Below, one piece after another: positions 1 to 10,162 of a stretch of DNA of 64,000 nt. This stretch comes from Coleophoma eucalyptorum (Eukaryota; Ascomycota; Leotiomycetes; Helotiales; Dermateaceae), in contig JALRME010000013.1 of assembly GCA_026120035.1 (NCBI GenBank), positions 124,001 to 188,000 on the forward strand. The letters are read 5' to 3'. Position 1 is the stretch's first letter, and every line of letters starts with the position of its first letter. A model generated the notes under the pieces. That model was not told the origin of the DNA. It did not search any database and worked only from the letters and a program-made list of their open reading frames with translations. The translations under genes were made by a program, and so were the position numbers.

Positions 1-46
1 AACTCGTCTCACGTCATCATCAATCAAAAAACATCATCACTACCCT

Positions 47-745
47 TTAGTGGTGTCGGCCACAGACATGTGGCTTGGAAGGAATACCACGGTAGCAAGA
101 GCTACGAGCACCAGGAGCAGCAGCAGGGCCAAATTTACCCTTCAAAGCACAATACTCCAGATCCGCGGGAGCCCAGCTAGCCAAGTGGGAATGTAATTCG
201 CAGCGGAAGAGACCGCAGTGGGCGCATTGCTGCTTACCCAGGTACGACCAGGCAGATTCGAGCTTGTTGGGGCCAATGCGTCGCTGAGTTAGGGGCACAT
301 TGTCATGAGTGGCTCGGTAGACACCATAGGCATTCTTGCAGGTGACACCCAGGCATGTAGCATCGATGTTATCCAGGTAGGAGAAGATTTCGAAGTGAAG
401 TTCGGTGGGCAGCGCGCGGAGGCTGGGACCGGTCGCAGCCCTGTTTTCGGCCTTGCGAGATCTCTTTGTCGTCTCGATCAGCTCGGGGGTGAAGCGTCTG
501 CGTGGGTTGGCCCTGGACCGCGTGACTAGCCATGAGGCATACTCGTTTTGCAGCTGTACTTGGGCACGGTAGAGACACCATTTTGCTGAGATGTCTGCTA
601 GACTGGAGGCATCCTCAGGGCTGAGATGCTCGACGGTACGGTTTCCTCCTGCCTTACGTGATATTCTTTCGGTCTCGACCAACTCAGGCACGAATTTACG
701 CTTCAGTACTGGGGCCTCAGCCATCGATGCCATGAGGGTTGCCAT
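47..745 (-). CDS. F-box protein with C-terminal Cys/His cluster
   Basis: Single-exon 232-aa protein starting at the ATG whose first base is 745. Residues about 105-140 read as an F-box (LRALPTELHFEIFSYLD, then a Cys/Leu pattern), the Skp1-binding module of SCF ubiquitin ligases. The C-terminal third has a Cys/His set (CAHCGLFRC, EYC, SSCY, HVCGRHH) seen in a widespread group of small fungal F-box proteins; whether it binds metal is not known to me. The N-terminal half contains two similar basic segments (KRKFVPELVETERISRKA near residue 15 and RRRFTPELIETTKRSRKA near residue 82), so part of the protein looks internally duplicated. The substrate cannot be told from sequence. It is likely a substrate-recruiting SCF subunit; the family call is good, the function is open. 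Confidence 0.75.
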   Translation of the reverse strand: MATLMASMAEAPVLKRKFVPELVETERISRKAGGNRTVEHLSPEDASSLADISAKWCLYRAQVQLQNEYASWLVTRSRANPRRRFTPELIETTKRSRKAENRAATGPSLRALPTELHFEIFSYLDNIDATCLGVTCKNAYGVYRATHDNVPLTQRRIGPNKLESAWSYLGKQQCAHCGLFRCELHSHLASWAPADLEYCALKGKFGPAAAPGARSSCYRGIPSKPHVCGRHH

Positions 746-2031
746 GGTGGTTCCGGACCGTGCTCTGGATTGGATTTGTTCTCTTTGTCTCTTTCTGCTT
801 TCCTCCTTTCTCCTGAGGGCTGGAGGCTCTCCTTCCGTTTCCTGAAGATAAGCGAGGGACAGAGGGAAGGCAGGTGGTTATTAGATGATGCCGATTCGCT
901 GAAGGGAGCGGAAGGCGTGGTTTGAAAGGTTGATATGGAAGAAAGATCCAAAGTCTGGAGAAATGGAAGGGAAACAATGGGGCGTGGGGGATAAGAACCA
1001 GACCTTTATTAAAGCGCTTTCCGGCCCGGTTTCAGGAGAACTGAGGAAATCATACGCGAAAATCTGGAGAGCACGATGGCGAGATGGCGACCTCTTCCCG
1101 GCGGTGTATGGCTTCGGGGGCGTCCACTTTTGTCGCACGTGCGGTCGGATCCGGCTAAGTCGAGGGGCAATCCCGAGTTTGCAGCCCAGATCTGCTTGGT
1201 CATGGCTTGTCCGCCGCGTCCGCTTGTCAGGTCGCACGACTAGTTGTGGTACTGTGGCGAAAAGACCAGCGAAAACATCCACAATACGAGTCGAAGGCCG
1301 ACCGAAATATCTAGAAGGATTGAAAATCATCCTTGCCCCCCTGTCCAGATGCCGGAGAGAGAGCAAGAAGTGCCATGGGACTTCTTTTTTAGAATTCTGC
1401 CGTGCCATGCCATGGGCATACATCCATCATGAAGGAGTCATGGCAACACTTGCCTTCGACTCGGTCGGCTAGCGGGTGACCACTGCCAACAGCTTGGTCG
1501 CCCTAGGGACCTTGCACCAATCAGGGGTGTGCTGGATTCCTTCATCCGATGCGGCCGTACACTGTACAATGTTGTGGCTGCCTATCCGTAATGGGGTGGG
1601 AGCATGAGACCTAGTGAGTGATGGGGACCGGTATGGGGATATGGGGAAGGTGACAGTGAGATGACATCTGCATGCTGAAGTCGCGCCGAAATCAGGGGAC
1701 GCAAGTGCTCTTGACATGAACGACTAATTCACGGATCGCTTGCAACGAAACAGAATAACGAATGCGCACACGATAGCGAACGCGACGAACAGGAAATGTG
1801 TAACATCAATCTCGTATTATCAAGAGAGCTTTGCTGGCAACTAGGCTTTGTATGTCAAAGCTCTCGTGCACATATGATACGACCAATAGCAGAATCAAAA
1901 GTATCCCAACGCGCATTTTACTCCAGGACCCCGGTTGCCCAAAACCGCAATGCTACCCCGCGATGCATATTATATCATGCTCAAGTGTGTCGATGCTAAG
2001 CCTGGCGATTATGCCTTTTGATTATCTTCAC
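746..2031. other. Intergenic region, promoter side of the F-box gene
   Basis: About 1.3 kb between the start of the F-box gene and the 3' end of the Tctex1 gene. Two 180-aa open frames overlap on opposite strands around 881-1472, but neither shows a domain, sensible codon use or splice context. I see no gene, RNA or mobile element here. Confidence 0.5.
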
Positions 2032-2704
2032 TTATAGCGAGATCCAGATGACGCTGATGACAACGTCCAAGCCCTTGCTCTCTCCACCCTCGTACTTGTA
2101 GCTCCACATGCCGTCGGTCTTCTCATTCCAGAAGGCGCCCGTTGCAGAGTGCATGCCTCTTCGTCCAACATGCGGCTTGCCATCGGTACCTGTGGCCTCT
2201 GTCTTGACATCGGCGGTTGTCTGCTCACTCGATTCTGCATCAGATGGGACGGCCTTTGGCTTGTTGAGCGCGGAAGTAGGCACGAGGTGTTGGATGATGG
2301 TGCTGTTGATGGCGTATTTGTATTGAGGGGTGCCACCTGGCGGTGATGACTCGGAGATTATGGACTTGAGCATCGAATTCTGCAAGAGATTTGTTAGTTT
2401 GCTCTTTCCCTCTTTCGCCCTAGATGGGGTAGCTATAGCTATAGCTATAGCTGGGTGGGAGTAAGTACAATGATTGTGGTGTTCCATGCTTCCGTCTTTC
2501 CATGCTCATAGAACTCTGCACTTCCCAACGCGCTCGAGCATGCCTTTTCCTGTTAGCAAAGCCCCGCCCTAAGAGGATAGCTCCTCGAAGCTTACATCGT
2601 TGGCGATTTGCTTCAATCTAGTGAAGGAGATTGGCTGCCCATCAAATCAGCTCTGCATTCGTGACACGAGACATTATTATGTCACCTACAGGAGTTGCGG
2701 CCAT
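2032..2704 (-). CDS. Dynein light chain, Tctex1/DYNLT family
   Basis: Four exons on the minus strand: 2690-2704, 2596-2634, 2469-2549 and 2032-2379, giving 160 aa. Exon 1 encodes only MAATP. Exon 2 encodes PISFTRLKQIAND, exon 3 a segment with AEFYEHGKTEAWNTTII, and exon 4 the core beginning NSMLKSIISE. All three introns (55, 46 and 89 nt) have GT...AG ends and preserve phase. The C-terminal part (GAFWNEKTDGMWSYKYEGG, then VVISVIWISL) is the typical Tctex1 beta-strand end. Family members are light chains of cytoplasmic dynein that bind the intermediate chain and some cargoes. A low-complexity insert (about 35 aa, Ser/Thr/Glu rich) sits between the two conserved blocks. The third intron contains an AGCTAT tandem repeat. 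Confidence 0.85.
2431..2452. repeat. AGCTAT microsatellite in Tctex1 intron 3
   Basis: A run of AGCTAT units (three full copies plus AGCT) lies inside the last intron of the Tctex1 gene. It is short, and likely variable in length between strains. Confidence 0.9.
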
Positions 2705-3322
2705 TTTGGTTAAAGAAGATGTAGATCTTGCTGTAGGTAATTGGGGACGGGAATAGATTCGTAATTGTTTTTGAAGATGGGGAATCCCGTCGTTTGTTTT
2801 GGATGTCGTAGCTGGAAGCTCCGCTAGGCGCGCCTCGCTTCTGGTTGCTGTGAGCACGGAACTGGATGACTAAGGGCGGAGGCAGGCACACATCACGTGA
2901 TTACTGTTACATAATAATACGTCTTCAGCGCAGCAAGAAAGCCCCCCACCATGCACCTGTGGCCAGTCAAGTGCTTCAATGCACGCACGTGTACCCATGT
3001 ATTCTCACATGGAGAAGGCAGAACCCAGCCAGGGCATTCAGAAGCTCTGATAGATCAGATCTACTATCAAAATAGCAAGAAAGAGCAAGCAGATTTTGAA
3101 CGATGCAAGATTTGCTCGGAGAATCTCTTCAATTGAGTATTTTGATCGGATCGCGATAGCATTGACTACTATAGCTTTTTATCGCAATCTTATCAATCCT
3201 CCAGCCGAAAGTTCAATTGCTCGTTTCGTCTCGTCTTCCCGATTCTTTAATCCCTCTTTTCCCTCCCTGTGCTTCCGCTGCTGCAAAACACCAATCTCAG
3301 ACCACCACACTCAAGAGAAAAA
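2705..3322. promoter_or_regulatory. Divergent intergenic region, Tctex1 / VTC1
   Basis: About 620 bp shared by the minus-strand Tctex1 gene and the plus-strand VTC1 gene, so it should hold both promoters. A CACGTG E-box-like hexamer lies near 2893-2898 (in atcacgtgat). The last 100 bp before VTC1 are pyrimidine-rich, as expected for a fungal leader. No gene seen. Confidence 0.45.
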
Positions 3323-3785
3323 ATGTCTAGTCAACCCCTCCTTCAGACCGCGCCTGGTATGTTAGAACTCTACATTCCTGCCCTTTTTCCCTTTTGATTG
3401 CTGACGGAGATATGCTGCTACAGGCAAGCGGATCGCACTCCCAACCCGAGTCGAACCCAAGGTCTTCTTCGCCAACGAGCGAACCTTCCTATCATGGCTG
3501 AACTTCACCGTCATCCTGGGCGCTCTTGCCATCGGCATGTTGAACTTCGGTGACCGACCTGCCTTTATCTCGGCCTTCCTGTTCACCGTTGTCGCCATGG
3601 CTACCATGGTGTATGCCTTGTTTACCTACCACTGGAGAGCAAAGTCCATCCGCTTGAGGGGGCAGGCTGGTTTCGATGACCGCTTTGGTCCTACCTTCTT
3701 GGCCATTATCTTGCTCCTGGCTGTTGTGGTCAACTTTGTGCTTAGAATCACTTATAACTCCAAGGAGAAGAAGCATGGACATTGA
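3323..3785 (+). CDS. VTC1: Vacuolar transporter chaperone subunit VTC1
   Basis: Two exons, 3323-3356 and 3424-3785, giving 131 aa; the 67-nt intron has GTATGT and CTACAG ends. The product is one DUF202/VTC1 membrane domain. A short N-terminus ([18 protein letters not shown]) and a basic, polyphosphate-facing stretch ([18 protein letters not shown]) are followed by three hydrophobic segments at about residues 36-52, 60-80 and 103-121. The conserved [10 protein letters not shown] motif is diagnostic. In yeast, Vtc1 is the small subunit of the vacuolar VTC complex, in which Vtc4 makes polyphosphate and the Vtc membrane part translocates it into the vacuole. The length matches the yeast protein (about 129 aa). 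The start is set by the first ATG and by the need for the short first exon. Confidence 0.95.
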
Positions 3786-4284
3786 ATCGATTGAGTGAGT
3801 GAGGGGACTTGGTGATGGGATCTGGGGAAGGGTCATGCAGTGTTGGAGGGGCCTGGGACAATGTATGCAAGATTGTATACTGGAAAGGAGGACTTGGTCT
3901 TCATTCTTGGGCAAGGTGTACGAACACAGGAGGTGGAATTGAAGGTTGAGAAACGACAAGTTACATAGACGTTTCCTGTTTGCAAGTCATACTAAGTATT
4001 ATACTATACTTGGTGCATTCAGTTTGGTACGCAAGTATCTATCTTGATCATGTATTTTTAAGACACGCATGGATTGTTTTAAAAACTTTGCGGTTTGTTT
4101 TGTCTTTGTAAATTTGCTTTGTGCAAGTGGGGTATCTTTACATACATAATATAAAACGCCGTTCCCATATAATTATTCATCAGTACCCACCTACTTGAAG
4201 TTCTTTGCTGGAGTGTTGGATTGTTCCCTGTGCTGAGTATTAGATACAGCTTACTGTCAAGATTTGTGAACTGGCATGCAGAAC
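3786..4284. other. Convergent intergenic region, VTC1 / Alba gene
   Basis: About 500 bp between two convergent 3' ends, AT-rich around 3960-4200. It probably holds both 3' UTRs and polyadenylation signals. No gene seen. Confidence 0.5.
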
Positions 4285-5004
4285 TCACCCAGAGGACTTC
4301 TTCAGGCTCTCAATCCGTGTCCGCGATACAAAGATTTTCATAGTAGGCATAGCTCGAACTTTGTCTTGTCCCTCAATGGCTCTTTCAAAAGGCGTTTTCA
4401 TCTTTTCGAACGCTTCCTCATCATCGTCCGATGCGCCCTCATCCATAGGCTGGTCTGCCGCAGATTGGCCACTCTGATTTTCTTCCTTTTTCGGCTGAAC
4501 CGACAACTTGCTCTCAACTAGATTGTACTGATACCACTGTCCTATTTGGCCAATCTCCCTCTTGGCAATCTCGACAATGCTGATCAATTTTGAGACGGTC
4601 GGTCCTTTCGCATACAGCATGACTGCCTTTTGTTGTGACTGAGGTTCTGATTCTATGGATAAATAATCGAGTATCTTGGTAACCTTCTTCTGTATGTGCG
4701 AGTTGGATACGATACTCATTGTTGTGACTTCGTGGGTAGAGAGAACATCACTCGGGATGGAGATCGAGGGCGCGGATGCGTTGGATTTGGCTATCGATTC
4801 TTCTTGAGTTGAGTCTGCGCTTGTCGTAATCAGAGAATTGTTGATCTTTTGCTTCTTCCTTGCCGGATTATCAGATCCGTCCATTGATGGCGACTCGACT
4901 TGGGCAAGCCTCTTCTGATTCTCTGTCTCCGAATCCTGGTTTCTCTGCTCCTCCTGCTGTCTATTTTTCGTCCTCTTCTTTACACCCTGCTTAACCTCGG
5001 CCAT
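4285..5004 (-). CDS. Alba-domain nucleic-acid-binding protein
   Basis: Single-exon 239-aa protein from the ATG at 5004. The same frame stays open for 38 more codons upstream to about 5118 but has no ATG there, so I start at 5004. The N-terminal third is very basic and Gln/Glu rich (KQGVKKRTKNRQQEEQRNQ) and looks nuclear. The core (about residues 95-165, from VSNSHIQKKVTKILDYL through AVMLYAKGPTVSKLISIVEI) has the Alba fold signature. Alba proteins bind RNA or DNA; eukaryotic members include the Rpp20/Pop7 and Rpp25/Pop6 subunits of RNase P/MRP as well as free RNA-binding proteins. The long disordered N-terminus and acidic insert (DEGASDDDEEAFEKM) make this a fungal Alba protein of uncertain job. 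A Pop6-like role is possible but not shown. Confidence 0.8.
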   Translation of the reverse strand: MAEVKQGVKKRTKNRQQEEQRNQDSETENQKRLAQVESPSMDGSDNPARKKQKINNSLITTSADSTQEESIAKSNASAPSISIPSDVLSTHEVTTMSIVSNSHIQKKVTKILDYLSIESEPQSQQKAVMLYAKGPTVSKLISIVEIAKREIGQIGQWYQYNLVESKLSVQPKKEENQSGQSAADQPMDEGASDDDEEAFEKMKTPFERAIEGQDKVRAMPTMKIFVSRTRIESLKKSSG

Positions 5005-7203
5005 TACTGCCACGATCGCCAGCCGCTCCTTTGGTTTTGTAGTCTTTTCCAATCTGTTCTCCGACTTCCAGTATGCAGTATTATCTTGTCTTACGTTCGG
5101 GACTTCGTTTGGTAGCAAGGAGAGCTACACCTGATTGATGGTACGTCCAATAGATGCCTCTGAAAATGCCGTTTAGAGTAGTTATGAATTATGAAATGGT
5201 AGAGCCTCGAGGCTGAACAAGCTTACAGTAATTGGTGCTTAGGATAAATTCCTGGAGCAGTTGTCTGTCGGGTTGAGCCTTTTTCAGAGAGCTACCAAGG
5301 TTCGATTTCACTCATTAACGTGTGATGCAATTGTGGGACATTATCGGAAGGCTGTCAAGAGTGCGTAGTTGTGTGCGAGGATGAAGAAATTCATGATTTT
5401 CAATTCTCACTTCTCAGTTCACAGCTTCAGCCTTGAGAAAAATTGTCCAAGCCTCAGGCAACAAGCAGCCTCTCCCACCAAAATCCTACAGCTCCGCAGT
5501 TTGGAAATAAAGTGTAATTAATCCTCGGACGAGGAGAAGCTCCAGAATTCTCCGAATAGAAACATTTGATCTGTTTGTCACAATCTGTCAAAGACGGATG
5601 GCCCTTGTCTGGATGGGACCCCTTCAGCCTCATCTGGGTTCCCCTGTAGAGCAGCAGCATCACATGTCGATCACATCCTCATCGTACAGAAAACTGCAAG
5701 GCTGCTCGATTGCTTGCCCTTCGCAAATTGGTGGGTAGGAGCTGTCAAGCGACGCCTCATTATTGCCATGGTAGAGATATACATATATACTTTACTGCAA
5801 ACGGAACTCGGACTGTGTCTGTGTGGTTTTCAGTTCACTTCGATCGCTACAGAATAACACATTCTCGACATTTTTCATGCGTGGTGGGGTAGGTTTTCGT
5901 CGTGGCAGCGTCTCAGGAAACTATAGGTTTCGCATTCCAGCCTCGGCGGGATCACGTCAGTAACAGAAAGGAAGCTACAATAGCATACGACTTTTACCTT
6001 GCCCTTAACACTCACCCATAGCATTGGGCAGCCATTAGAGTCTCTGCCATGCCACCAAAGCAGCTGACTTTGGTCCTACTATGGGTAAAAGTCGCAACTT
6101 TCGGGAAGTATAGCTGCATGCAGAATGGGGGAAAGGAGGTTTGCTTGAGGCTTTTTCTGGTTGTCCGATAGCAGTGCCAGCCTATCTGTTGCATCCCATG
6201 CCATGCTATCCCATCCTCTGCAAGCAGCCTTCTAAATGCTCGACGTCAGGCCAACTAAGACAAGGGTGCTGGCTACGTCGACAAGTCCCACACCTTCGGG
6301 CTGGAATGGCTCACTAGACGACGCTGCTAAAGACATGCTAAATTTGCGCAAACAAAGCTCGATCCAATGGGGGTGATAGAGGGTGAAGGGATGTGGAGGA
6401 TACGAATTCTCGTTTGCTGTGCCCTCCAACCAAAGCAGAAGGGGTTGACGGGGAGAGGAATTCGTATGTGTCTGTTCCAGTTAGCGAGCAGACCAACAGC
6501 AAGGCATGCTTTCCTCAGAAGTTACGGTACCGTAGAAAGACTCCCCGTCTCCCCTCGCTCGCAAGGTGTCAGGGCCAAACAACGATCGTCTTTGGTCGTA
6601 GCGAGGAAAGCTTCTCGGGGGGACAACGCCCATCTATTGAACTCTGATTTGCCAAATACAGCATCCGTGTCAGAACCTTGGTAGTATTATTTGCAAGCAT
6701 CGCGATGTGGGGGGTGTGGCATAGAGTACGAGTATTGTAGTGCTAAGCCAGGAAGCCAGTCTTAGATTGCAAGCTTGTATGGTATCAGAAGCTAGAGACT
6801 GATTGACCTTGAAGCGCAGACTTGCACAAGACATGCTGATAGCCCGACTCCATTCCTGCGCGAGATGAAGCTGTAGATGAGGCGTCAACATGGCTAGGGC
6901 CACACCGGGACCGAGTAATCTGTCATTCCAGAGCTTCGCTCAAGTTGCCCAGCACGGCGACGCGGAAGTGTATCCCCTTGCACATATCCCATCTCATGCC
7001 AATCAGGGCGAGGCGAGGGCTCCCGAAATACAAGCGTGCAGTAGCCTTGTCGGACTCAGCACGCTAGCCCGGTCGCATCCTGGCCCCATCCTGGCTCGAT
7101 CCTGGTCCCATCCTGGCCCGGAAGCAACGCTAAGGAAATAGGCGCATTTCAAACCAAATCATCCACGCCACGGCCAGTCGAGCTCCGCTGCAAGTGCTGC
7201 ATG
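5005..7203. other. Long intergenic region upstream of the Alba and AHC1-like genes
   Basis: About 2.2 kb between divergent genes. It should contain the Alba promoter (near 5005-5400) and the distal AHC1-like promoter. Small frames (for example 6367-6684) lack domains or splice context. A four-copy 11-bp tandem repeat lies at 7077-7120. No gene or mobile element recognised. Confidence 0.45.
7077..7120. repeat. 11-bp tandem repeat, four copies
   Basis: Four head-to-tail units of the form ATCCTGG(C/T)(C/T)C(C/G) at 7077-7087, 7088-7098, 7099-7109 and 7110-7120. The array sits about 1.1 kb upstream of the AHC1-like start codon and could be a repeated protein-binding site or a plain minisatellite. 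Confidence 0.85.
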
Positions 7204-8236
7204 GTCGATTGCTTGGGAGTTGCGTTGGGACCTTTCGCCTTTTCTTGCTGTCTACGCGTGCCCGTCGTACCGTACCGTCGTCGTGCTGTACTGTGCTGTA
7301 CTACGGGACCACTGTACAGTCAGTCCTGACTGCAGACTGCAGACTGACTGGAACTGGGAAACGGTAGGCCTACCTGGACACACCTACCTGGACACACCCC
7401 CCAGAAATCCGGATCTCTCCCCCTTCCCTTTTCGCGACCGCCCCGCCCGACCTCCCCGTACGCCTGACAGACACATTTCTTCGTGCACGCCCGTCCTCCA
7501 TCCTGCAAATAAACTGTACCCTCCATACCATACCACACCAAATCCTACCATCTACCACCACACCATACCATCTCTCCCCCCCCCGAATATCACGATCAAC
7601 GACCACCTATCCCATTATTCCCACCCTTTGTAATTCACGACCTACGAACATCCCTTTGTAATAAGATCATTCTTCTACGACTTCTTTGTTGTTTTGTCGT
7701 CGTCATCCTCTACTCAGCGTCTGTCTTGTCTTGTTCGTTGTCCTGCGTTGCCACCAGCTGTCGTCCCGGGACGTTCCTTCTCTCGTGTCCAGCGTTTTGC
7801 ATCGCCCATCGCCCATCACCCCAACGTCAACGTCGCCTTTCAGCCACCACGGCAGCTACTCCCCTTCTTTCTTGCACTCCTTCCTACCATATTACGGCCT
7901 TCTTCTACGCGACTTGTAATATTTAATTTTCAACTTCTTGTACAAACTTCGCGCTGCGCTTTGTACCTTTTGGTTGAATAGGGGCTCGGGCTTTTGCGAC
8001 CATCGCTCATCGACGTCAGCGAACCTTCCCGAAGCTTAGCTGCCTACGCGCTCGCCTCGACCACTACAGCTCTATCTAGCACAGCTCGACATTCCACAAC
8101 AAATCTTCCCCTCCACCACCGCTGCAACTGTCGTCTGCGAGTAGCATCGTAGACTTGTTGCTTCCGGCGCATCGCTCAACCACTGCGACGCGCACCACGG
8201 CGACGGCTTCTGAGCTCGCGTCGTCTCCCAACTCGC
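7204..8236 (+). promoter_or_regulatory. ATG-free pyrimidine-rich leader of the AHC1-like gene
   Basis: No ATG occurs on the plus strand from 7204 to 8236; the next ATG is the start codon at 8237. The stretch is C/T rich with C-runs (7575-7584) and looks like a long 5' untranslated leader kept free of upstream start codons. A perfect 10-bp palindrome (7311-7320) and a 9-bp inverted repeat (7317-7325 with 7342-7350) sit near its 5' end, so part of it may be core promoter rather than transcript. The transcription start cannot be fixed from sequence. Confidence 0.6.
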
Positions 8237-10162
8237 ATGCAAATGTTTCGCCTACCTTCTTGGATCTCCGAATCCAGGGCTTGCGATAGAGTCTTGCATG
8301 GTGAAGCTGACCAGAAGATGACGCTCCCGTTCAACTCGGTCGTTGATTTCCTGCCGTGTGGTGCCCAAAAGCGAAAGCGCGACTTCTGTGAAGATGCGAC
8401 GGATTTAGTGCTGGAGGATAGGCAAGAGGCAAAGAAATGGAAGTCAGGCTTGGTAGACAACGGATGCGTTGTGTCTCCCGAGATTGTGATCCAGGAAAAG
8501 CAAGCTGTGAAGACCTCCCAGATTCAAGAGGCAATCGAGTCTCAGTTCAGTCTCGAGATTCTATTGAAGCACAACGAGCTACGGTTGATCAACCAAGAAC
8601 TAGCCAAGTGTCAAGTGGCTTTGGAGCAACTTCGTCGCTGTCATTTGATTCCATACTCTACTTCTTCAAACCCTTCTCAGTCAATGTCAGATATCAGCAA
8701 TGGATCTGGTCCCACTGTTCAGCAACGCGCAGGAGCTCCTGTACCGCAATGGGCTCCTCCTTATGGCGTTGTTGACGGGCCATACACGAGACACTACGCA
8801 AAGTGGCTCATACCAGATCCCAGCTTTGATGGCGAAAGTGTTCAATGGTATCATGGCGCGGATGCTTCACGTGCGGGCAAGAGTTTGCCTGAAGGTCGAA
8901 CTACCAGACACAGCTTTGCCGAGGGTAGCACTCCAATAGGCAAAGGCGGCAGGATACCAAGAGGCTCTGGTCTGCAACGACAAGGCCCTTTCCAATCTCT
9001 ATCAAGTGGTTATCCACAGCCCAAGGAAAAGGCTGGACCTTGCACTCTCAAGCGTGGAGACGGTCAGATGGTCAAGCTGGTCTGTATCGATTGTCAGCGA
9101 GAGAATTTCTCAAGTACTCAAGGATTCATCAATCATTGTCGCATTGCTCATCGTCGCGATTTCAAGAGTCACGAGGAGGCTGCTGTTGCTAGCGGTCACC
9201 CTATCGAGGTTGACGAGCTTGGAGGAATTGTTGGCGAAGAGAAGACACCTACCGTTGCGACTGGCCTTGTTCATCCTCTCATTCGCGATACACCTGCAGA
9301 TAAAGAAGCTTACAAGGCAGTTTTGTCTCGTATCGAAGCTTCTCTGGCTCTATATCGACAGGGAAATCTCCCTGGTGTTACCTCGATTCCAGGTGTGGCG
9401 TCAGCGCCACAGAATCATGCAAGACCCATGAGCACTCCTAGTCAAAATTTTGTACCTTCATCTGAGACCCCACATCTGTCAGCATTGATGCGCAGTCGGG
9501 GCTTTGATAGCAATCTGAATGACATCGTTGGTGAGGCAAAGACGCCGGTTGACTTAGATGAACTATCCTCGCATGGCGAGGAATCTGAAGACAGTGAGAA
9601 GCGACCATCTCAGCCTCAACGCCGTCCCGGCGGGCTCGATGGTGCTGTTGACTCAGCTCCAATTCCAGCCATGCGTATGCCTGCACGAGCAGCCATGTCA
9701 CCTGCTCCTTACCCACGCCCGGGCAGTGCAAAGGGTATTGACAATGCTCGGGTGCCTGGCATTTCACCAAGACCTTCTTATGCAACTCCAGCTATCAATA
9801 CTGCTGCAGCAGTGTCGTACACCAAACCCCCAAGCACACATATGGATCTTACTACTATCAACGATGTTCATGCTGTCATGGAAATTGACGGTCCATCTCT
9901 TGTAGATTTGAGCCCCAATACTGTGGCGAGTAACAATGCTCCAAGTCTTGTTAGCGACGATGGGGAGTACGATGATGGAGACGATGCCGCCAGTGCTAGT
10001 GAAGCCGAGCATGATGAGGACAGTGACGTCGCCGAGATTGACATTGAGGATGGTGACATGGAAAAAGTAGTGTCGAGAACAGTTGGGAATGGATCCAAGA
10101 AGGAGGGTAAGCACGTTACGTTTGTTGGCTCTGTAAAAGAGCAGGCTATGGCGAGAAAGTGA
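8237..10162 (+). CDS. AHC1-like C2H2 zinc-finger protein
   Basis: Uninterrupted 641-aa frame from the first ATG after a 1-kb ATG-free leader. A zinc-finger-like segment at about residues 278-308 has the pattern CIDCQRENF...GFINHCRIAH (C-x2-C...H-x4-H), followed by RRDFKSHEEAA. This matches the atypical C2H2 finger of fungal AHC1-like proteins. Yeast Ahc1 is a subunit specific to the ADA histone acetyltransferase complex (Gcn5-Ada2-Ada3). Upstream lie a nuclear-looking basic segment (QKRKRDF) and a predicted helix near residues 95-130 (EILLKHNELRLINQEL). The C-terminal third is Pro/Ser rich, ends in an acidic block (EYDDGDDAASASEAEHDEDS) and a basic tail. Likely a nuclear chromatin factor; complex membership is inferred from the family. 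It is convergent with the proton channel gene. Confidence 0.75.
   Translation: MQMFRLPSWISESRACDRVLHGEADQKMTLPFNSVVDFLPCGAQKRKRDFCEDATDLVLEDRQEAKKWKSGLVDNGCVVSPEIVIQEKQAVKTSQIQEAIESQFSLEILLKHNELRLINQELAKCQVALEQLRRCHLIPYSTSSNPSQSMSDISNGSGPTVQQRAGAPVPQWAPPYGVVDGPYTRHYAKWLIPDPSFDGESVQWYHGADASRAGKSLPEGRTTRHSFAEGSTPIGKGGRIPRGSGLQRQGPFQSLSSGYPQPKEKAGPCTLKRGDGQMVKLVCIDCQRENFSSTQGFINHCRIAHRRDFKSHEEAAVASGHPIEVDELGGIVGEEKTPTVATGLVHPLIRDTPADKEAYKAVLSRIEASLALYRQGNLPGVTSIPGVASAPQNHARPMSTPSQNFVPSSETPHLSALMRSRGFDSNLNDIVGEAKTPVDLDELSSHGEESEDSEKRPSQPQRRPGGLDGAVDSAPIPAMRMPARAAMSPAPYPRPGSAKGIDNARVPGISPRPSYATPAINTAAAVSYTKPPSTHMDLTTINDVHAVMEIDGPSLVDLSPNTVASNNAPSLVSDDGEYDDGDDAASASEAEHDEDSDVAEIDIEDGDMEKVVSRTVGNGSKKEGKHVTFVGSVKEQAMARK

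Noticed and set aside
881..1472. Overlapping 180-aa frames on both strands upstream of the F-box gene
   Set aside because: Neither has a domain, good codon use or splice sites; mirror-image open frames of equal length are a typical chance result.
5005..5118. 38-codon N-terminal extension of the Alba protein
   Set aside because: The frame is open but starts only with TTG; the first ATG is at 5004, so the extension is probably leader.
5290..5320. GGTTCGATTTC sequence resembling a tRNA B box
   Set aside because: No matching A box, acceptor stem or anticodon arm could be built around it.
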